Below are positions 7,817 through 16,321 of a DNA stretch of 45,234 nucleotides, piece by piece. This stretch comes from Phycisphaerales bacterium. GTDB taxonomy: Bacteria; Planctomycetota; Phycisphaerae; Phycisphaerales; UBA1924. Each line of letters opens with the position of its first letter. Positions within the stretch are counted from its first letter, which is position 1. A program made the position numbers and the translations under genes. Location: the NCBI GenBank assembly GCA_022843045.1, contig JALHOJ010000027.1, forward strand, positions 1-45,234, in the 5' to 3' direction. Under the pieces are notes generated by a model. That model searched no databases, was not told where the DNA came from, and saw nothing but the letters and a program-made list of their open reading frames with translations.

Positions 7817-9220
7817 ATGCTGTTGACCAAAACGGATCTATTGCTTGCACTGATCGGCGTCGGAGTTGCTGCGACAACAGTCGTTGCACAGGAGACGAAC
7901 TCCGCCCCCGCCACGCCATCGCAGCCAGAAACCACTGCGGAACCCGACGCTGCCGAGTCGGAGCCCCACATGCCCGCAGGTTTGGTACCGCTGGTCGATT
8001 ACACCGGCGACATTTGGAAGCGTCCCCGTTTGCTCGGCGATCTCAATGGCACCCGAACCGACTGGGCCAACAAAGGCATTCAGTTCGACATCAACTTCAC
8101 CCAGACCCTGCAGTCGGTGGTGGATGGCGGGCTGGACACTGCCACACGCTATGGCGGCACGTTCGATTACAACGCCGTTTTCGACCTGCACCGCATGGGC
8201 GTGCTGCCAGGAGCGATCGTCAAGTTTCGCGGCGAGTCTCGTTACGGCGAATCGGTGAACGACATCACGGGCCAAATCTTATCGGCAAACTCCGACGCTT
8301 TTTTCCCGTTCACCGACACGCTTGACGAGGACATCCCGTTCACCGTCACGAATCTGGTGTACATGCAGTTCCTGTCTGAGCAGTTCGGGTTTTTGATCGG
8401 CAAATTTGACACCATTGACGGCGACCCCAACGAGTTCGCATCGGGCCGCGCCACCAGCCAGTTCATGAACGCCAACCTCACTTTCAGTCCGACGCTCAGC
8501 CTGATGGCACCCTACAGCACGCTGGGCGCGGGCATCATTGTGAAGCCGACGCACGCCGTGCACATCTCGAGCGTGGTGTACAACATCAAGGACTCTTCGA
8601 CGACCTCGGGCTTTGAGAACATAGACGAGGGGGCAGCGTGGCTCACCGAACTGCAGTTTCAGTACAAACTGGGCGAGTTACCGGGGGGACAGAACGTGGG
8701 GTTCGGTTATGCCTTTGACAGCAACTTCGCGGACCTCGACGACCGATTCGTGTTTACGCCAGGCGAAGGGCTCGCTCCGACCACGAAGGACAGTACTTGG
8801 GCCGCGTTCTGGAGCGGGTGGCAGTACTTGTACGTGAAAGACCCATCTGAGGCTCCCATCAACCTCACCAACGGCGAGCCTGATCGGCAGGGTTTGGGTC
8901 TCTTCGCCCGGGCCGGCATCGCAGATGAAGACACGAACCCGATCGAGTGGAGCGCGAGCGGCGGAGTCGGCGGCAAGGGGATCATTCCTGGCCGCGAGCA
9001 GGACACTTTCGGCGTCGGCTACTTCCATCTCAAGTTTCAGAGAGGCAGACTGACCGACTTCACGGACGCCGACGACAAAAGCCAGGGTTTCGAAGCCTTT
9101 TACAACGTGTCGATCACGCCCTCCGTCAATCTGACCCTTGACGTGCAGGTCCTTGAGTCGCCGGCTCCAGATATCGACACGGCGGTGATCCTGGGCTTGC
9201 GATTGGGAATGAACTTCTGA
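7817..9220 (+). CDS. OprB-type carbohydrate-selective porin
   Basis: Start ATG 7817 is chosen because it follows an AGAAGG site (7804-7809) and opens a signal peptide (MLLTKTDLLLALIGVG...VVAQ). The 467-residue product begins with a Pro/Ala/Glu linker, then the OprB pattern WANKGIQFDINFTQ, GLDTATRYGGTFDYN and KFRGESRYG, followed by alternating beta strands, and ends on a hydrophobic/aromatic C-terminus (LRLGMNF) typical of outer-membrane barrels. Family role: passive uptake of sugars or small solutes through the outer membrane. Located between sulfatase and SYLF lipoprotein on the same strand, so it could import products released by the sulfatase; that link is inference. Confidence 0.85.
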   Translation: MLLTKTDLLLALIGVGVAATTVVAQETNSAPATPSQPETTAEPDAAESEPHMPAGLVPLVDYTGDIWKRPRLLGDLNGTRTDWANKGIQFDINFTQTLQSVVDGGLDTATRYGGTFDYNAVFDLHRMGVLPGAIVKFRGESRYGESVNDITGQILSANSDAFFPFTDTLDEDIPFTVTNLVYMQFLSEQFGFLIGKFDTIDGDPNEFASGRATSQFMNANLTFSPTLSLMAPYSTLGAGIIVKPTHAVHISSVVYNIKDSSTTSGFENIDEGAAWLTELQFQYKLGELPGGQNVGFGYAFDSNFADLDDRFVFTPGEGLAPTTKDSTWAAFWSGWQYLYVKDPSEAPINLTNGEPDRQGLGLFARAGIADEDTNPIEWSASGGVGGKGIIPGREQDTFGVGYFHLKFQRGRLTDFTDADDKSQGFEAFYNVSITPSVNLTLDVQVLESPAPDIDTAVILGLRLGMNF

Positions 9221-9297
9221 GCCGGTGTCCCTTCATGCGGCCGGTCGACTTAAGACCGGCTGCGAGTATCGTTGTGTCTGAACTGAAAGGAGTTCTT

Positions 9298-9876
9298 ATG
9301 AACATCAAATCACAAGTTCTAGTTCTGAGCATCGCGCTCGGCTCGGCCATCCTGCCGCTGGCAGGCTGCCAATCCGGAGGTGGTTCCGCGGCAGCAATCA
9401 AGAATGACGACGCCATTCCCAGCATCGGGGCACGTGCGGCACTCGCGGACCTCTGTGCAAAGAACGCGGGTGCCGCATCGCTTGCAGCCGGCGCCAAGGG
9501 CGTCCTTGTCTTTCCGCAGGTCACCAAGGGTGGATTCATTGTCGGCGGGTACCATGGCCAGGGTCGCATGATCCAGAACGGCCGGATCGCCGGTGCCTAT
9601 CAAACCACGGGCCTCAGCTACGGCCTCCAGGCAGGGCTCCAGCAGTTCGCCTACGCGATGTTCTTCATGTCGGAAGAAGACCTGCGCCACCTCGACAAGA
9701 GTGGCGGCTGGGAACTCGGCACAGCGCCCAACATCACGATCATCGATGCCGGTGCGGCCACATCCTTGTCGACCACGTCCGCGAGGAAGGGAGTCTACTG
9801 CTTCTTCTTCGACCAGACGGGCCTGATGGCAGGCTTGGGTCTGCAAGGATCCAAAATCAACAAGGTTCAGTACTGA
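9298..9876 (+). CDS. SYLF-domain (Ysc84/BPSL1445-like) lipoprotein
   Basis: ATG 9298 is preceded by a strong AAAGGAG site (9286-9292), which decides the start over the upstream in-frame codons. The 192-residue protein has a lipoprotein signal with lipobox LAGC (Cys24), then a SYLF domain: AKGVLVFPQVTKGGFIVGG, the glycine-rich middle with GLSYGLQAGLQQ, and a C-terminal GVYCFFFDQTGLMAGLGLQG. SYLF domains bind phospholipids or phosphoinositides; in bacteria these are short periplasmic lipoproteins of unclear role. It closes the envelope block. A 7-bp hairpin (9240-9260) lies between the porin stop and this gene. Confidence 0.88.
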   Translation: MNIKSQVLVLSIALGSAILPLAGCQSGGGSAAAIKNDDAIPSIGARAALADLCAKNAGAASLAAGAKGVLVFPQVTKGGFIVGGYHGQGRMIQNGRIAGAYQTTGLSYGLQAGLQQFAYAMFFMSEEDLRHLDKSGGWELGTAPNITIIDAGAATSLSTTSARKGVYCFFFDQTGLMAGLGLQGSKINKVQY

Positions 9877-10116
9877 GACCAGCAATCGCAGGTGATCTGC
9901 CCCCCTCAACCCGGTGCAATTTCAGGTTCCGCAAGGTGCAACTGAACCCCAATCGGCACTCCGATGGCAATGCAGCCATAATACACCGAGCAAACGACTC
10001 AACTTCTAGGGCTGCCAACCGCCTCACCGCGCGGACTTCAGCCGAGTGATTCTCTGCGATGAGGTGTCGTCTGATTTAGCTGCAGCTGCGAATGCGCGCA
10101 ACCCCTTCAATCTTGA

Positions 10117-10136
10117 AGATTCCGCGCAACACCCCA
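10117..10136. repeat. 20-bp motif shared with 36169-36188
   Basis: agattccgcgcaacacccca occurs here and, identically and in the same orientation, at 36169-36188. Each copy lies next to a broken transposase gene. It could be an insertion-sequence end or a recurrent target. Confidence 0.6.
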
Positions 10137-10146
10137 CCCCCACCAC

Positions 10147-10257
10147 CCTCGACCGGAGCATCTCATTCTCAGCTTTGAGGTACTGAACCTGCTGCCGAAG
10201 CTGCAGGCACGTACTCGTCGCCAACACCCCGATCAGGCGTTTGAAGATGTTGGGCAT
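10147..10257 (-). pseudogene. Transposase/integrase N-terminal remnant
   Basis: From ATG 10257 the first 37 codons read MPNIFKRLIGVL..., then STCLQLRQQVQYLKAEN and EMLRSR. The 'LRxQVQYLKAENEMLRSRL' segment is the start of a widespread planctomycete integrase-core transposase, as I remember it. After it the frame leaves the family abruptly (VVGVGCCAES...) and stops at 10024, so the DNA-binding and catalytic DDE parts are gone. Non-functional debris. Confidence 0.6.
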
Positions 10258-10429
10258 CTTGGCAATCTACCAGCAACTGATCGCCGCCGCAACTCCCCGA
10301 ACCTGCCAGGCCGACTCGCGTGCTATAGATAGGTGAGAACCTGTCGGTCTTAACGTCCTCGCGATGGGGTTTCCACCGACCAAGGCGGGTGCGGAGTATT
10401 TGAACACCGCCTGCGCTGCAGGATGCGGG

Positions 10430-10582
10430 TTTCTGCATGGCTCCCGGAGGGCCGTTGATGTGCCAACGAGCCCCTCTCTGCGCTCTATTTCCCGTTAACC
10501 AAACGGGTGCGAACAAAACCACCCTTCGAGCACGTCCGAGAAGGAACAGAGAAAACGGTTCGAGACGGTTGTGGATAGGGAG
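10430..10582 (+). repeat. Dispersed intergenic repeat, copy 2
   Basis: Bases 10462-10582 match 3768-3890 almost throughout, and 10430-10461 match the beginning of the degenerate unit at 3891. Together these define a unit of about 150 bp. The end block (gacggttgtggatagggagg) is identical in both copies. Confidence 0.85.
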
Positions 10583-10822
10583 GGTGTGAACTCCTCGTCG
10601 CGGGATTCCGCCTTGCGAATGCAATTAAACCTGCTCTTCTTGATCGGTCAGCGTGCTGATCAGAAGCCGATCTGAAGCTCGAAGAGTCTCACTCGGCGTG
10701 GATCAGAGTCTCGGGAGAGCGCAGCTTGCAACCGGCCCAGGCGATCGTCTCAAGAGCGTGAGCGAGACTAATTGTCTGCGAATCTACCGTTCGGTCGGCT
10801 GCAGGCGAGTCCGCCTGGCCAA

Positions 10823-11362
10823 TCACATCTTGAGCTCAAAGCTGCCGACACTCGTGCCGCCCTTGTCGTCTTCGATCTCGACCCAGAGCCTGCTGCCAGC
10901 GGGTATCGGGTTCGGAATCTCGGCGTGGACGTGCCAGCGATTGGGCTCCTGGGGATTCTCAATCTCGGCCTTGGCCTTGACCGAGCCCTTGGCGTCCTCG
11001 GTACCGATCCAGAATCGGACCGCAGCGGCCTTGGCCGTCGCACCGGCCGTAGGCGTGACTGTCACGTCGATGGGAGCGTCCTTCCCCGCGATGATCTGAC
11101 CCTGGTCACGAGTGGCCACGGCTGAGAAGGTACCGATGGTCAACTCACCGAGCGCGATGACCGGGCCGCCGTGACCGGCTTTGGAGTCGGCGTGTTCGCC
11201 ATTCGGCCCGTGGTCATGGCCGTGGTCGTCGGCCTTCGCGGGGGTGGTGGAACTGGTGTTGCTTGTCGCCGCGGGCTTCTTCTCCTCGCAGCCCGTGAGC
11301 GTGCTCACAGCGGCGAGCGGAGCGAGGGACAACGCGGCGATGAGAGGCAGGTTCGGACGCAT
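10823..11362 (-). CDS. His-rich lipoprotein of the metal-efflux operon
   Basis: 179 residues with a lipoprotein signal and lipobox TLTGC (Cys25). A His/Asp-rich stretch follows (DDHGHDHGPNGEHADSK, about 45-61), suited to binding Zn2+, Co2+, Ni2+ or Cu+. The C-terminal ~100 residues look like a single beta-sandwich domain (AVRFWIGTEDAKGS, NRWHVHAEIPNPIP, LWVEIEDDKG). I know no named family. It is the last gene of the RND efflux operon, 69 bp after CzcA, so it may be a periplasmic metal-binding accessory protein (inference). RBS-like AAGGAG lies shortly before ATG 11362. Confidence 0.8.
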   Translation of the reverse strand: MRPNLPLIAALSLAPLAAVSTLTGCEEKKPAATSNTSSTTPAKADDHGHDHGPNGEHADSKAGHGGPVIALGELTIGTFSAVATRDQGQIIAGKDAPIDVTVTPTAGATAKAAAVRFWIGTEDAKGSVKAKAEIENPQEPNRWHVHAEIPNPIPAGSRLWVEIEDDKGGTSVGSFELKM

Positions 11363-11431
11363 GGGAACTCCTTTTCAAAGCGTAAGGGATGTACGACGGA
11401 TACGGCGGTTCCAGTGATCGCACGCAACCGA

Positions 11432-14400
11432 TCAGGGCGTGCGACGTGTGAACACCCGGGCAACACGCCCGAGCAGTGAGAGCTTTGGGGCGTGGTCGTC
11501 GGCAGACATCGCCGACGAGCCGAGACGATGCACGAGCGCGTACCCAGCGGGTACTACGAAGAGGTTTAAGAACGTCGACGTGAGCAGGCCCCCCAGCACC
11601 ACGACCGCGAGCGGGGCGAGCAGTTCGCTGCCGGGCTGGCCCGAGGCGAGCGCGAGCGGGAGCAACCCCAGGGCCGCAGACAACGCGGTCATGAGGATCG
11701 GGACCAGCCGCTCCATCGAGCCCTGGATGATCGCCTCGCCGATGGGCTTCTTGTCGATCTCGATGAGGTGGCGGTAGTGGTTCACAAGCAGGATGCCGTT
11801 GCGAACCGCGATGCCGAAGAGCGTGATGAACCCCACGAGACTCGCGATCGAGAGCACGGGCGCGAGATAGGGCATTGAGCCGATGCCGAGAAGCGCGAGC
11901 GAGTTGCGTATCAGCCCCGCGTGCAGGATGGAGTCGGTGATGAAGACTGCGGCAATCCCGCCGATGGTCGCCAGTGGCAGGTTGATCATCACGAGCAGCC
12001 CGACCTTGAACGAGCCGGTCGAGAGTTGCAGCAGCAGCAGCATGACCACGGCGATCGCCGCACCGGCGACGAGCAGCGTGCGCGAGGCGGACTGCTGGGC
12101 CTCGAACTGCCCGCCGAACTCGACGATGTACCCCTCTCGGTGGACGATCGGCTCGACGCGGGCTTTGACCTGCGCGACCAAGTCTCCGAGGTTGTACCCG
12201 TCGGCGACGTTGCACGAGATCACGGCCTTGCGCTGCGCGTTCTCGCGGGCGATGATGTTGGGCGTCTTCTCGGGGCCGATGTCGGCCACGTCGCGCAGTC
12301 GCACCGTGGGGCCGGGTTTGCCGTCCTCAGCGGTGCCGCGGAGCATGAGGTCCTGCACTTGTTCGATCCGCTCGCGCTCGGAAGCGTCAAGCCGGACGAC
12401 CATCGCGTACCGCCGGACGCCCTGGTTCACCTCGGCGACTTCCTCGCCATAGAGCGCGACCTGCACCTGTTCCGCGGCGTCGGCGGGCGTCAGTCCTGCC
12501 GCCGCGAGTTCTTGATGGCGGTACCGGATCGGCACACTCGTAATCAAGACTTCGCGGTTGGCCGTCACGTCGCGCGCCCCCGGGACCGTCTTGAGCTCGC
12601 TCTCGATCTGCTTGGCGAGTTGACGGAGCGTGCCGAGATCCTCGCCATAGACGTTGATCGCGATCGCTGCGGGCGTGCCGGAGAGAATGTGCGAGAGGCG
12701 ATGCTCGATGGGCTGCCCGATCTGCACCGTGACGCCGGGCACCGCCTGCGCGATCGCCGCGATCTCCCGGCGAATCGCGGCTTTGTCGCCGCCGGGAGCC
12801 ACGAGAATGTCGAGCTCGCTGTTGCTGACCGGCTCGGCGTGTTCGTCGCGCTCGGCCCTTCCGGTGCGCCGCGTCACGCTCTTGACGCCCTCGATCGTGA
12901 TGAGCCGGGCCTCGATCGCCTCGGCAGCGCGGTTGCTCTCGCTCAGCGACGTGCCCGGCGGCGACGACACGAAGACCGTGAACGACCCCTCGTTGAACTC
13001 CGGGAGGAACGACGTGCCGAAGGTGCGGGCAAGCAGGAGCGAAGCGCCCGTGAGCGCCAACGCAGCGCCGATGACCAGCGTGCGATGGTTGAGCGACCAG
13101 CGCAGCCAAGGCTCGTAGCGGCGCTTGAGCCACCGGACGAGGAAGCCGTCGGTGCTGCGGCGCATCGCGTGGGACGCGACCGCCGATTCTGTGATGCCAG
13201 CGCTCGCGGCCTCGCGAGCGGCGGTGCTCTCCTTTCTTCCCGACGCGGAGCGTGGAGCCAGCAGCAGCTTGCACATCGCGGGCGTCACCGTCAGCGCGAC
13301 CACGAGCGAGGCCATGATCGACACGATGTACGTCGCGGCGAGGGGCTTGAAGAACCGCCCTTCGAGGCCATCGAGGAACATCAGGGGAAGGAAGACAATG
13401 CAGATCAGGACCGTGGCGTACACGACCGACGAGCGGATCTCGTTGCTGGCGTCGTAGATCACCTGCACGAAGCCCTTCTGCTGCGCCGCGGGGAGCAGCG
13501 CGTTCTCTTCGAGCCGCCGATGCACGTTCTCGACATCGATGATCGCGTCATCGACGAGTTCGCCGATGGCGACCGCGAGCCCGCCCAGCGTCATCACGTT
13601 CAAGGTCAACCCAAGCCCGTCGAGTGTGAGCAACGCCGCCGCCAGCGACAGCGGCAGCGCGGTGAGCGTGATGATCGTCGTCCGCACATTCAGCAGGAAC
13701 AGGATCAGGATCACGCCCACGATGACCGTCGCCTCAACGAGCACCTTGAAGACGTTGTCCACGGATCGCTGAATGAAGTGGCTCTGGCGGAAGACCTCCT
13801 TGTTGATGAAGATGCCCTTCGGGGCCGACTTCTCAATCTGCGTCAGGGCCGTGTCGATCCGCTTGGTCAATTCCAGCGTGTTCGTGCCGGGCGCCTTCTG
13901 CACCGAGATTACGACGGCGGGCTTCCCGCCATCGGCCGCCGTGCCGCGCTTGGGCGCGCCGCCGAGCGTCACATCGGCGACCTCGCCGATGGTGATGGGC
14001 AGCCCATCCTTCATCGTGACCATCGTCGAAGCGATGTCGCGCACACTGCTCACGCGGGCCGCTTGCCGCATCGGCAACTCCGCGCGGTCCACATCGCTCA
14101 AGTACCCCGCGCTCGCCGTGCTGTGCGCCTTGCGCGCGGCCTCGACCACATCCTGCACGGTCAAGCCATACAACGCAAGGCGTTCTTGCTTCACGTTGAT
14201 CTGGTACTCGGGCAACTCCCCGCCGATGGCCGAGACCTGCGAGACCCCGGGGATCGCCAGCAGCTTGTTCCGCAGGTCAAACTCCGCGTACGCGCGCAGA
14301 TCAAGATCGGAGACGCTCTTGTCCGGACTCGATACCGCCAGCAGCATGATCTCGCCCGTGATCGACGAGATCGGCGTCATCACCGGCTCCACGCCCGGCG

Positions 14401-14764
14401 GCAACCCCCCACGAGCGCCCAGCATCTTCTCGCCCACCAGTTGCCGCGCCCGGTAGATGTCCGTCCCCCAATCAAACTCCACCCACACGAGCGAAAGCGA
14501 GATCGCCGACGCCGAGCGCACGCGGCGCACGCCGGGTAACCCATTCACGCTGGATTCCAGCGGGAACGTCACATACTGCTCAACTTCATCCGCCGCAAGC
14601 CCGCCCGCTTCCGTCAAGATCACCACGGTGGGCGCGTTGAGCTCGGGAAACACATCCACCGACATCTTGGGCAACCGCGCAATGGTGTACACTAGCAACG
14701 CCACAGCGATGAGGATCACCAGCGTGGACTGCTTGAGCGAGAATGAGATCAAGTGCTTGAGCAT
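11432..14764 (-). CDS. Heavy-metal efflux RND permease (CzcA/CusA family)
   Basis: A full-length 1110-residue inner-membrane RND transporter: N-terminal TM1 (STLVILIAVALLVYTIA), porter motifs (MSVDVFPELNAPTV, LPGVRRVRS), a TM2-TM6 block (~340-500), a large second porter domain and a C-terminal TM bundle. The TM4 proton-relay signature at 397-413 reads LAVAIGELVDDAIIDVEN, with two adjacent acidic residues and Gly-Glu. This differs from the CzcA form (DFG..VDGAVV) and from the CusA form (AIGAMVDAAIVMIEN). It fits the poorly characterised HME3-type group, so I do not name the metal. A low-complexity insert (about 508-535) extends the cytoplasmic loop. The gene lies 21 bp after the adaptor gene, within the efflux operon. 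Confidence 0.93.
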   Translation of the reverse strand: MLKHLISFSLKQSTLVILIAVALLVYTIARLPKMSVDVFPELNAPTVVILTEAGGLAADEVEQYVTFPLESSVNGLPGVRRVRSASAISLSLVWVEFDWGTDIYRARQLVGEKMLGARGGLPPGVEPVMTPISSITGEIMLLAVSSPDKSVSDLDLRAYAEFDLRNKLLAIPGVSQVSAIGGELPEYQINVKQERLALYGLTVQDVVEAARKAHSTASAGYLSDVDRAELPMRQAARVSSVRDIASTMVTMKDGLPITIGEVADVTLGGAPKRGTAADGGKPAVVISVQKAPGTNTLELTKRIDTALTQIEKSAPKGIFINKEVFRQSHFIQRSVDNVFKVLVEATVIVGVILILFLLNVRTTIITLTALPLSLAAALLTLDGLGLTLNVMTLGGLAVAIGELVDDAIIDVENVHRRLEENALLPAAQQKGFVQVIYDASNEIRSSVVYATVLICIVFLPLMFLDGLEGRFFKPLAATYIVSIMASLVVALTVTPAMCKLLLAPRSASGRKESTAAREAASAGITESAVASHAMRRSTDGFLVRWLKRRYEPWLRWSLNHRTLVIGAALALTGASLLLARTFGTSFLPEFNEGSFTVFVSSPPGTSLSESNRAAEAIEARLITIEGVKSVTRRTGRAERDEHAEPVSNSELDILVAPGGDKAAIRREIAAIAQAVPGVTVQIGQPIEHRLSHILSGTPAAIAINVYGEDLGTLRQLAKQIESELKTVPGARDVTANREVLITSVPIRYRHQELAAAGLTPADAAEQVQVALYGEEVAEVNQGVRRYAMVVRLDASERERIEQVQDLMLRGTAEDGKPGPTVRLRDVADIGPEKTPNIIARENAQRKAVISCNVADGYNLGDLVAQVKARVEPIVHREGYIVEFGGQFEAQQSASRTLLVAGAAIAVVMLLLLQLSTGSFKVGLLVMINLPLATIGGIAAVFITDSILHAGLIRNSLALLGIGSMPYLAPVLSIASLVGFITLFGIAVRNGILLVNHYRHLIEIDKKPIGEAIIQGSMERLVPILMTALSAALGLLPLALASGQPGSELLAPLAVVVLGGLLTSTFLNLFVVPAGYALVHRLGSSAMSADDHAPKLSLLGRVARVFTRRTP

Positions 14765-14785
14765 GTGTCGTCCTACGAACCGGCC

Positions 14786-16309
14786 TTACTCGTCTCCCTC
14801 ATGAAACGTCCCATCGGGATGGAAGTGGCCGCCCTTGGTGATGGTGCCGCTGGTGGCGACCATGAGTTGGTAGACGCCGTCGAGGACGATCTCGTTGCCT
14901 TCGGCGACACCGCTTTTGATGACGACCCAGCGGCCGTCGTCGAGGCCCAGGTCGGCTTCCATGCGGATGGCCTTGTTGGGGTCGGCGGGGTCGCGGCGGA
15001 AGATGATGGCGGCGGTGCCGTCGCGGGTGACGCACTTGAGCGGAATGGCGAGCTCGTCGCGGCCGCTGCCGCTGGTCACGATTTCGAGGAATGCTGAGAC
15101 TCCCGCCTTGACCCAGGTGGGCGCGGTCGCGACGACCCCGCTCGCGTCGCGCGGCGGCGCGGGGGTCAGGATCAGTTCGATCGTGCGGCGCTCGGCATCG
15201 GCGGTGGGCGCGAGCGTGAGTGTGCCGGTGAAGGGCGCGGCATCATCGCTCGCGCGAGCGGCGCGGGTGCCGCGGTTCGCGGGTGATGTTGGCTGCGCGG
15301 GCACGACGCTGGCGGGCTGTCCATCGGCCAGACGCGGGAGGTCGCTTTGGAGTGCTGCGGCCCGGAAGCGCACCTGGTCGGGCTGCACGGTCGAGAGGAC
15401 GTGGGCGTGCTGGTCGATCACGCCTCCGGAGACAACGCTCACCGCCTCGACAACGCCCGGCGCGAGCGCCCGGACTTCGATTGCGCTGATGGTTCGCCAT
15501 CGCGGCGTGCTGGCGCGTTCGTCCGCGCTTCCCGGCGAGGACGCAATCGGCTGTTGCAGTTCGCCCGCGCTCGTGCCCACCAGCGTCGCCGCGGCCTCAT
15601 AGAGAAACGCCAGACGCGAGGTGGCCGCGTCGAGCTGGGCTGCCGTCTCGCTCTTGCGGGCGAGCAAGTCGGCTTCCTTTTCCAGCGTCTCGGCGAGTTC
15701 GGATCGCGATGACGCCAGCGAGGCCTTGGCCTGAGCGACCTCATCGCCGCGTGCCCCGCCAGCGTTTTGTAGTTGTTCGAGCGTGGTCACACGCGCGGCC
15801 CAGAGATCGACGGCCTTCTCAATCTCGGCATGGTGGTTCTCGTGTGCGGCCAGCAGCGGCGCGATGCTGTCCACGCCCGCCTGTGCCAGCTTCACCGACG
15901 CCTCGGCATCGGCGAGTTCTTTCTGCATCTCGCGCCAGCGCGGCGAGTCGAGGCGGTAGAGGGGCATGCCCGCCGTGACGGTCTGATACTGCTGGACGAG
16001 CAGTTCCACTGTTCCCGACGCGGCGGCTCGGTACTCCCGCTTGGCCGTCGGGAGCAACTCAAAGCGCCCGGGGACGCGAAGCGTGCGTGCAACATTGCGG
16101 CTTTCGACCTTGACGAACGTGATGCCCAGGTTCTGCCGTACCGCCGCGTTGATGTCGACACGATTGGTCGGAGCGGGGGCTGCGGGGGTGCTGCTCGACT
16201 GGCTGTTCGCGGAGTCGGCGGTTGTCCTCTCGCAGCCCAGCATCCCAAGCCCGAGCAAAGCAGAAAGGACCACTGTGACGACCATGGAAAGGGTGGTTGG
16301 TGTGTTCAT
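14786..16309 (-). CDS. RND efflux periplasmic adaptor (CzcB/CusB family), lipoprotein
   Basis: 507 residues. Lipoprotein signal with lipobox LGMLGC (Cys26), then a Ser/Pro/Ala linker. Barrel and lipoyl halves are recognisable (RVPGRFELLP, GTVELLVQQYQTVTAGMPLYRLDSP), flanking a long coiled-coil hairpin (about 120-235, rich in A, E, L, K and Q). The C-terminal beta-barrel and membrane-proximal domains end DGVYQLMVATSG. It joins the inner-membrane permease to the outer-membrane channel and may hand over metal. It lies 12 bp downstream of the TolC-like gene and 21 bp upstream of the permease, so the three are clearly co-transcribed. Confidence 0.92.
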   Translation of the reverse strand: MNTPTTLSMVVTVVLSALLGLGMLGCERTTADSANSQSSSTPAAPAPTNRVDINAAVRQNLGITFVKVESRNVARTLRVPGRFELLPTAKREYRAAASGTVELLVQQYQTVTAGMPLYRLDSPRWREMQKELADAEASVKLAQAGVDSIAPLLAAHENHHAEIEKAVDLWAARVTTLEQLQNAGGARGDEVAQAKASLASSRSELAETLEKEADLLARKSETAAQLDAATSRLAFLYEAAATLVGTSAGELQQPIASSPGSADERASTPRWRTISAIEVRALAPGVVEAVSVVSGGVIDQHAHVLSTVQPDQVRFRAAALQSDLPRLADGQPASVVPAQPTSPANRGTRAARASDDAAPFTGTLTLAPTADAERRTIELILTPAPPRDASGVVATAPTWVKAGVSAFLEIVTSGSGRDELAIPLKCVTRDGTAAIIFRRDPADPNKAIRMEADLGLDDGRWVVIKSGVAEGNEIVLDGVYQLMVATSGTITKGGHFHPDGTFHEGDE

Positions 16310-16321
16310 GGGCGGAGACCT

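Larger units (their letters stand above)
9877..10822. other. 946-bp gene-poor region with mobile-element debris and repeat
   Basis: It holds a truncated transposase N-terminus (10147-10257, minus), a 20-bp motif shared with 36169-36188, and copy 2 of the dispersed repeat (10430-10582). In the rest (9877-10116, 10258-10429, 10583-10822) I see no gene; ORFs there have random composition. Confidence 0.55.

Noticed and set aside
9240..9260. GCCGGTC-gacttaa-GACCGGC hairpin after the porin gene as a terminator
   Set aside because: Only 7 bp and no T-tract on either side; the SYLF gene follows closely on the same strand. It may be an mRNA processing or attenuation element, but this is not supportable.
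10802..10817. CAGGCG-agtc-CGCCTG hairpin after the efflux operon as a terminator
   Set aside because: Only 6 bp and no T-tract on the minus strand.
11921..14539. 872-codon open frame on the plus strand
   Set aside because: It is the antisense shadow of the CzcA gene. The composition (Arg/Asp/His/Gln-rich) is unlike any protein, and the minus frame has all RND motifs.
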